DNA of 64,000 nucleotides, taken from the NCBI GenBank assembly GCA_029582265.1, contig CM055819.1:32850967-32914966 (forward strand), written 5' to 3'. The DNA comes from Zoroaster sp. YZ-2022. Its lineage: Eukaryota > Echinodermata > Asteroidea > Forcipulatida > Zoroasteridae. Position 1 is the stretch's first letter; each line of letters starts with the position of its first letter. A model generated the notes under the pieces. It saw only the letters and a program-made list of their open reading frames with translations. It was not told the DNA's origin and searched no databases. The position numbers and the translations under genes are program-made. Of the stretch, positions 38,301 through 47,300 are shown in pieces.

Positions 38301-41300
38301 GTGCGAGACCGGCCGACGAGCCCGAACTGGACGAGGATCGATGGCTACGCTTCATCCTCTCGCCACGAGAGCGGCTCGGTCGAGTCTGAGGACAACTCGT
38401 CGACCCGGGGCAACACGACAGCCCGAAATCGGACCCGGTGGACGGCCGAGCAGTGAGGCCAGGCCGGCGGTGACCGCCCGGCGTCGGCGACGCTATCAGC
38501 CCGGGAGAATGGGCCAGCGAAGCACCGGTCGCTGGACCGAGCAAGCCACCCTCAGCACCCGTGGCGACAGCCACAGGACCGAGCACTCGGCCGTCCAGCG
38601 GGCACGGAGAGGGCAGTGGGGCCCCGGACTGGGACCTTACCCGCCGTGGGCCTTTCTTTCTTGTAGGTCACCCTGGCAGAGGAGGAAGTTTTGGATGAAA
38701 CCTTGCCAGGGGAGCTACCAGTCACGCTTGCCAGTACTGCCGACATGGTCGGGTATCGGGGGCGAGACCTCGTCCCCGACCGACCAGCGGCAACCAGCAC
38801 CACGTGCCTCCATCGGCACGAGGGCTGGAGCAGGCGACCGCGGCGGTGGCGGGATAGAGCCACCGGAGCAATCGCCCGAGAACACGGCCCGTCCCGGGGA
38901 GAGGAAATTCTCCCCGGTACTGACGGACTCGGCCCTCACCAAACGTTTAGCCATTCTTTATTTTTAGGAAGACGAAAACCTGACGAAAACTCTACACGTT
39001 GAAGCAAAATATTCTCTAACACTAACTCGTGCTAGCACAGTTTATTTATCAGATAAAAGTCTTAACATAAGCCAAGAAAACTGGAAGGAAAATTGTCCGT
39101 TTAGCGAGCTAAACAAACGTGACCAACCAGTCACCTGCGCTAGAGAAAAGAGGAGGATTAACATGGCGTGATGCCGCAGGGCAGCATGGGTAATAGAGGG
39201 CGCTATTGTGTGTGAGAAGTCTTAGCGTATTGTTCTGCTATATTAGGGAAATATGCATCGGTAGATGGCCCTCCAGGTAAGTAGAGTGATGTAGACCCTG
39301 ATTTTGCCTGATTTTGATGGATTCAGTACTCCACAATATAGCCCAGTGAATAGAGCATGTAGCCATGTGTACCAAATCCATCCAACTCCACCGGCTGCTT
39401 TTGTTGGATTCAGGACTGTGTATGGCCAAGCCATGGATGCTTTGCATTTGCTACTGTACCAATTCCATCAAAGTCCAACAATTGTGGTACCTTTTTACTG
39501 CATGTTGATGGTTTTTGGAGGATTTGGGATGGTTCCTAGCAAAACTGTCTAGGAAGTTAGGGTTAATCAAAATTTAAAACATGTATACATGATGTAAGTT
39601 TAAGAACTTAGTAGCCATGAGACAAGAGGATTGTCAAGATGAAACTAGACAGTTGTTGAGCAAAATGGCCAGGTAATCGATCCATCACACTTGCCACGTC
39701 ATAACAAGTGCTTGCAAGCAGTAATTGTACAATGTACGTATGTAACTCAACTCATGACGCCGATTTTATTTGGGGTAAACAACGATTTGAAGGACATTTT
39801 CAACTTCTCAAAATATATACCAAAAAAAATAACATGACTATGTTGTCATTAAGCATGTGACTATGTCGTCACCAACCTCTATTAAGCATGTTGTTCTCCG
39901 CGACATTAACTATAATTATTGAATGCATAGACTCTTAATGAACAAGTTAATGGACATGACTGACAGCATACAAATGTATATCCTCATTTATCAAATTTTG
40001 AATTTTGTAAAATTTTAAGAAATTCACGTGGTCCATAATTTTTTACGAGGTGATAAAACTTGCAGGATTTTCTGGTCTTAGTATGGACTGAATGGACCTG
40101 CATCCATGCAACATCCATGCCTTATTTGTCATATGGCTTACTGAATTTGAAACACAACGTCTTAACTTATGATGATGATTAACCACAAAAAAATACAAAT
40201 AAAAAAATACAGAATTGGAACTCTAGTCACTAGTTAGAAGTTGCTGATATTTTAACACTTAAAGACACACATTAAATTGTTTTGAAATATTTTATAAAAT
40301 CTACTATGGCTCAAAGAGACTAAAGATAAATAAGAAATTGTTCTATCTTTGTTCATTTCAAAAACTAATTTTGTTTTTACCTGATATTGGAAGATTTTGA
40401 AGGGTTGTATGTGCAATAAAAATGTCTCATCTTGTTACTTGTTATTTAAGAGAATTTACCAAGAACAAATCTCCCCTACAGACTTTATTTTTATATTACC
40501 GAAGTTCTGTTTATTTTAACATTTTTTTTACGTTTACAAACAAGATGTTAATGTTCAATGTGTAACTGTTTATAAACAAACTTTTCTAAATGATTTATTC
40601 TTGTTTTTAAGGCTAATAATCTGTTTAATTCACTGGTTAAACATGGTGATTTTCAGTAATATTTGTAGCTTTGCATGGTGGAAAGGATGACTGTTTGCGG
40701 TGATACCATGGTGATCTTCATCAATATACATTTGAAGAATGTCTCATTCAATCCTAACAGGGCCTCAAGCTCTGCCTCATTTCCACACGATTCTTAATGT
40801 AAATTGACAGTCAGAGAGACTGAAAATGTATTCAATGTACAGTATATATCTGCTATCAACAACAGCCTTTGTCCAATCTGAAGCATTCAACCACCAGGTT
40901 TAATCTTAATACGCCAGACAGCACATTGCTAACATTTGTATAGAACAGTAATTCCGCATTCAAATGTTGAAGGCCGGACATCAAGCTTTACTCTGAAGGG
41001 TAGGTTGGCACTTGTTGGCACTCCTTGCCCCCCCCCCCCCCCACCACACACACACACACACAGTCACGCACCGTAGTTGTGGGGACATACACTCGCTATT
41101 AGACGCAGTTGTGGGGACCGAAAACGTTGTGGGGACATGAAAATGTCCCCACAGATACGGCGTTCTTGCCATCCCTTTTGTTATAAGTCCCCACAACCTT
41201 GCCAATGCCTACCCACACACGCACACGACAACAAAACAGATCTTACCGAGGACAAATGAAGGTATCTGTTAAGAGTTGAATCACAAGGTTTTGTGTTTTA

Positions 41301-44300
41301 TTAGTTTTGTGTTTGGTTTTGGTTTTTAATCCCTTTCCCAAAAAAAAAACCAACAACAAAATCCTTGAATTTGTACGTGCATTATGCATGACTATGTTAC
41401 TCCTATTTTGTTATCAAGAAAGAAAGGTCTTTTCAGTTTGTTTTCCCATCAAAGGTTTCACTGAATTATCTACCGATTTATCTTCTGGTAAATAGGGAGA
41501 AAAAGAAAAAGCTTATCTAAATTTATATCTCCATATACCTGAATAAACAAATAGGTTTTTCTCACGATACCTTCACACACCAATTATATTTGACGAATCT
41601 TACCACGTGAAAAAAAAAAACCACTTGGTTTAGATGGTAATTACAAGGTGGAATACTTGTTGCAGAATACAGATGGTGTAAATAACAGATGAGTTATTAA
41701 ATAATGATATGCAACTCATTTGTAATGACATACAAGTGTGAACAGCTAGATGTCTTTTGTCCAGGGATCTGATGCATAAACAATTTACCATTTCCTGAAG
41801 GTCATTCAGCAGTGTTAAAACAATGCCACAGACCAGACAAATGATTTCAAGAATAGATACAATCTGGCCACAGGAACAACTCATAAATTACTGATGCTGA
41901 GTGAGGAACAGGGTGAATCGAACATATGATAAATCTAAAACCGAGAAAAACTATGTATTTTTAATATCCAGGCAGGGATCATATATTTTACCAAAAAACT
42001 CTTTTGCAGGACTGGATGAGGTAAATCCTTTTCCAAGAGTGTAACATTGCAATACCGCTTAAGCTAATTAACCTTTTTTTAAATTAAGTTTTTCATACCT
42101 AGATGTATTTCATTTGCTCAAAACTTAGAAACATCTAACCATATCTTATGTTAATACTAAATTCTACCAATAACTCTTATCAAAGACTGGATAAGGCTAG
42201 TCGTTTTTCAAGAGTGTATCATTCCAATACCATTTTGATCTACTTTATCGAGTAAGCTTTTTTTGTTCCATATCTAGATTAACCCTAACTCCCTAGGCCC
42301 ATTTGCTTACACATACCGTAACCTAAATCCTCCAAAATCCTTCAGTAGTAAAGCAAGCACATGACATGTATGCACACGTGTTTCTAATCTGTGATACATG
42401 TACATGGCCAGGGACCTTCCCTGCATGCATGCATGCATGGAGCAATAAACAGTGTCCACTGACCCAAGCACTGACCTTGCAATCACTACAACAAACACGG
42501 ATGTACATGTACCATGGAAAGGCAGGTATGCCTAATAACCTCAATCCTTCACTTTAGCAAAGAGCATGTAACCTCAATCCTTCAAAATCCTTCACTTTAG
42601 CAAAGAGGATTTTGGAGGATTTGGGAAGATTAGGGTTAATTTCATCTGACTAAAAGAACAACTTATAAAAACAAGATTGTATGGTATGGTACAGTACACA
42701 CCAATACATATACAAGAGTTTGAACATTATGCTTTTTAGGTAACTGTAACAAAATTCAGCAAATTGTATGTATAAAAGATTTTCCAGTATTGTGTCGTGT
42801 TGCAGTCAGGGGAAGGAGCATTAACCCAAGGAATGATGACTCATATGGTACATGAATAGTGGGGGGGTTGATGAAGACAACCGCTCACTACACACTGAAA
42901 CAGCGTCTCAAATATCAACCTTGACACAGTGAATAAGAAACCCAAGGCAACCCACAGAACCCGATGCAGTGTACTTCCGTTTTAACACCTCCGGGAACTT
43001 GGCAATGCCCTCCAACATAGGAACAACGTCCACCAGCCATTATTTGGCATCTAATAGAACGCTCAGGGGGCCTTCTATTGTCCTCAGGTAAACCTCGGTG
43101 GTGTTCAATACACAAACGAACAACATCCTACTTTTGCTTTCAGTTTGGTATCTTTTTACGTTTTTAAAAAGTCTGCTCTAAGATCCGCTACACCTGTGGC
43201 TTTACTCATTGAATTAAAGGCATGCACAGATCAATATGATGCATTATCTAGAAATCTTAGCCACTTACAAACAGCTCGTAGTAAACGGAGGAAGGAAAGC
43301 AGCTAGCCGCATATTGAGTTACCAGTGATCAATTTTGGTAGTATCTCATAGCAAAATGCAACGCAAAATGCAACACAAAATTTAAAAATTGCTCATCAAA
43401 ATTCAGGATTTGCTTTGCAAAATTAGCATTACGTAAATGTATATGTAACAAACATTTCTGCCTGAAAGTTTATCATGCAAGATGTTTGAACAAAATCAAT
43501 CTCCATGGGTTTCTGTAACGATCACCAACACATGATGCTGTTAGTGAAGCATAATTTCTTTTTTTTTAAAAGCATTTAAGAGTTCAATGCAAATGTATGA
43601 ACATGGACTGATGATTTGACTAGAGCCATGTGAATTTATTGTTGTTTTAATTCCTTAAAAAGGTAGCGAGGGACAGAAAAACCGAGCAAATAAAGTATTC
43701 CAACTAAAACCATGTGCAGAAAGCAATGAAAATTTGCATGATTATGTCGACAACCAACAGAAACCAACACCACATATTTACTCTGAAGTAATAATGAAAT
43801 TAAAAATCACCCTCCACCAGTTAGACACGGCCTATATAATGTCAGCCTTGAGTGCAATCATTCACTTATTTCAGGATTGATTACTGTGACATTTGAAACA
43901 CAAGATAAAGATGAACAGTAAATTTGTCTTTCTTCACAGACAATTTCACACAGGTCTCAGTAAAACATTTCATTAGTATATTGATCGCATGACCTACAAT
44001 CTGGAAAGTTTGCCAGTGGTAGTTTTAAACATGATCTATTTTAGATAATTTGATTGAATCCAAACTAAAACGACAAAGCGTAGCTTTTCCATTGTAATTT
44101 GTTAATCTCTGATGCTACTGTTTTCCCTAGATTTGTTGGCTTCTACAGCCCAATCAGTTTGTGCTTCTGGGAATAAGGTTCGACTTGTCGTGTAGTACAT
44201 ACTCATTGGTACTGCACTGTACTGTCACAGACTTTAACTGTCCGTTACAAATTGGTACTGTCAATTACAACAAACAATGCTGGATGTTTCCATGGAAGCT

Positions 44301-47300
44301 TGGCATGAAATGATCTATTGAGATGTCTAGTACAGTGTATATAAGATCACTTGACGAGATAAAGTGAAACAGAAAGACCTTTAGGCCAAGGATCTAATAC
44401 TGCGCAGTATAGTGCTATCGCTAGCCTCATGAAGCTAGATAGACCATGCATATATACACATGCACAGAAGCAAATTGGGAATGCTGAAGAGAAAATGAGT
44501 TGTTTCATTGTTGCTAATCTAAATTAGTGATGCATTTTGAACTGAAATTTTCAGCTGTGTAAAAAGTAAATTTATCTATGTTATACATGTTGTGAATTTG
44601 ACATTGAACACTGGTCATCCTATAAACATTAACTATCCATCCCTGCCCAAAGCTACCACAATCCTCCCTCCACCGATCATAAGATCCATCACGAAATTAT
44701 CCCGCCCTTCCAAATAAATTTTTGAGAGGGTAAATCAATGGAGGATCCAGACTTTCAGTGAACTTGTCAAGGTTTGGGATCCCAACCTTGATGTCACTCT
44801 CTACTTACTTCTGCATAACGACGTCCTGGTAGATGATGAGCTCATCCATGTCAAAGGTCGCCACATTCAACAGGTAGATGTTACCTCCCTCTGTGCCCAG
44901 GTACAGGATCTTGCAGTCAGCCGACAGGCAGCATACTGAGATCTTCTTGAGTCTGTAGGATGAGGGGAAGATGAAATAGAAGAGGGGGTAGTTTGAGATG
45001 GGAAGAGGGTACTTTTGGTAAAACCCTACATCCCCTTAGCCCGGCTTCTCTAGTATTAGCCAACAATACCTTTGGGTGTCTTTGCAAAGCACATGCAAAT
45101 GTATTGAAACATTTGGACACGCCGTTTTTCAAAGACGAGCAAATTTGGATGCTCTACTTTCAAATCCTGGCTTATAACACTGTCAGCTTTCATCCAAGAT
45201 AGATTTGGTTGGATAATGGAAGATGATTGATCACCCCCGACTCTTCATTACCATGTTGAAGACCCAAAGGTTTTTCTGCAAGCTTTTTTCCCCCCATGAT
45301 TGTGGACTTTTGAACATGCTCACTGGCCATTACTGCATGGGCGAGATCTAGGAAGCCCCAACATACATTATAGTTTGGCCCAGATAGTCTGAGAATGCTC
45401 TCTATACAAAATAATACAAGAGGATGCTTTTTGAAACTATGGAATATGTTAAGGCTATACCAGATCCTGTGTCTTTTCAATACAGACATCTATACAACTG
45501 CAATGGCTGCCTCTCGTCATCAAATTGTGCCTTAAAAAATAAAAAATAAAAACTTGAGCCTGAAAGACAATTGGGAGGCATTCTCAATAAATAAATAAGC
45601 AAAAAACACCCTGTGAGGCATTCTCATACCTTCCTTCCAAGGAGAAGGATTTGACCTCTTCAAGTACCGAGTTGCCATCCTTGATGTTGACCTCCCACAA
45701 GTGCAGACTGTTGTCTTGGAGCAAGCTGATGATACGTCCCTATGGAAACCAAGAAACAATAGCCAGGTTTAATCATTGGCACAACTACAAAATTTAGCCA
45801 GAAATATTTGTGTATGTTATGCTTATTTTGAATAGTAAATCTTGAATTTTGAATAGGAAATCTTGCATTTTGAATAGGAAATCTTGCATTTTGAATAGGA
45901 ATTTGTGGATTTTGAGTATTATTTTGCTAGGCACTCCAAGCGAAATCCATTCACTGTTATTAGGATGCAGACTGTATATTTGTTATCTGCTATGTGCAAA
46001 TGCTCATCGATGATAGTTTATTATAACAAGGGTGCAGCACAGCATGTGGATATATATATATTTATATATCCCTCCATCGTCAAGTCCTCCGTGCAAGTTT
46101 TGACAGCTAATGATCCATACATCAATCACATGCACACCAGGTTTACACGCCTTTTTAAAGTATCTCTGCCCCCTCAATCATATGCTCTAACAGGTTGCGC
46201 ATGATGCGTATGAAGCATGTGGTAAATCTCCAGGTACTCGGATTTAGACCCCAACCTTCATACAAAGTCTTTACACTTTTACTCTTGTGCACGTCTATAA
46301 GTACCCCCATGTCAGTGTGTGTACCGTTATTGTCTTAGTCCCCGACTGTCCAATTAAAGTCACTCGAAAGAGGTTCAAAGTGTCAAAAGTACCAGTGTTT
46401 TTTTAAAATTGGTCCGTGTTTCTGCTATTTTTAGCAGCAATTTCTGGCCATTTTTTTTTTATTGACACCCTACAATCTTTATCAAAATGAAACAAATGCT
46501 TTAAAATATTCTCAAAATATTCGTGAGAAGCATAGTTTTACAGTAATGTAACTCAAAATTAATTGATGTTTAGGCCTGTCATAATTTCTTTTGGGCACCT
46601 ACATGTAACTACTGTTAAACCAAGCTTTTGATAATTATTTGTGAAAAATCTTATATCAAAGTTTTTGTTTGCAGTTTCCTTTCTAAAAGGAAATCAGTGA
46701 AATACTGAAAAACACAGCGATACATCTTTATGTTCAACATTGGTAATTACCAGTTTTATTAAATTAACAAATTATTACAAATATTTTTTAAATTTGTTTT
46801 CGTCATCTTGGAAAAAACTGGGGATCCTATGCCAAATTTTGAATAACTTACAACTTTTGTAAAACAAAAAAACATGAAAAAAGTTTTTTTTTTTTTTTTT
46901 AATTGATGTTTTCTGAAAATCAACTATTTGGATGAAACAAGTTCAAAGGTTAGTTTTCTGATATTTTTTTTGAAACTGAGAGGGTTGAAATAAACACACC
47001 AAATACCAATGCGGTACCTTCCCTTTAAGATCAAGTGAGAGTACATGTACACACAATACATCTAAGAAAAGGCCTTCGTGTACTTGATGTTAAGTACCCA
47101 ACACATACTCCCACAGCCTTGGCCTCTAATTGGTACTCAGTAGCACTCTGTACAGTATCCAAGTGCCCTTGTACTTGGGTTTCACATACTGTATTGAACA
47201 ACACTTCAATAAAAATGCCACCCTTCAGGGGCCAAGGCTTGCCAAAACACCAACTTTTTTTTTACGCCTGTGGCAAGTTTCCAAGACACAAGAAATTGTG

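Larger units (their letters stand above)
33470..39298 (-). mobile_element. DIRS-like tyrosine-recombinase retroelement, about 5.8 kb, degenerate
   Basis: Inverted (not direct) termini, an internal complementary region and the minus-strand order gag-like / RT / RNase H / YR identify the DIRS order. The termini match over about 137 bp. RT motif [17 protein letters not shown], RNase H block [20 protein letters not shown] and YR-like block [10 protein letters not shown] are each recognisable. The element is far more GC-rich than its host. No intact ORF set remains, and the space between RT and RNase H is too small for the palm domain. DIRS elements replicate through circular DNA and integrate with a YR, without target duplication (established for DIRS1). 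Confidence 0.9.
33446..39566. mobile_element. TTAACCCTAA-family MITE interrupted by the DIRS insertion
   Basis: The left remnant 33446-33469 (AAACCCTAACTACCCCAAAT) and right remnant 39299-39566 (starting TGATTTTGCCTGATTTTGAT and ending GGAAGTTAGGGTTAA) form one MITE when the DIRS element between them is removed. The right part carries GGAGGATTTGGGATGGTTCC, as in other copies. So the DIRS insertion is younger. Confidence 0.75.

Noticed and set aside
38254..38967. 237-codon plus-strand frame in the GC-rich region
   Set aside because: It lies antisense to the DIRS element, spans repeat units, and has no recognisable domain. High GC content makes long frames by chance.
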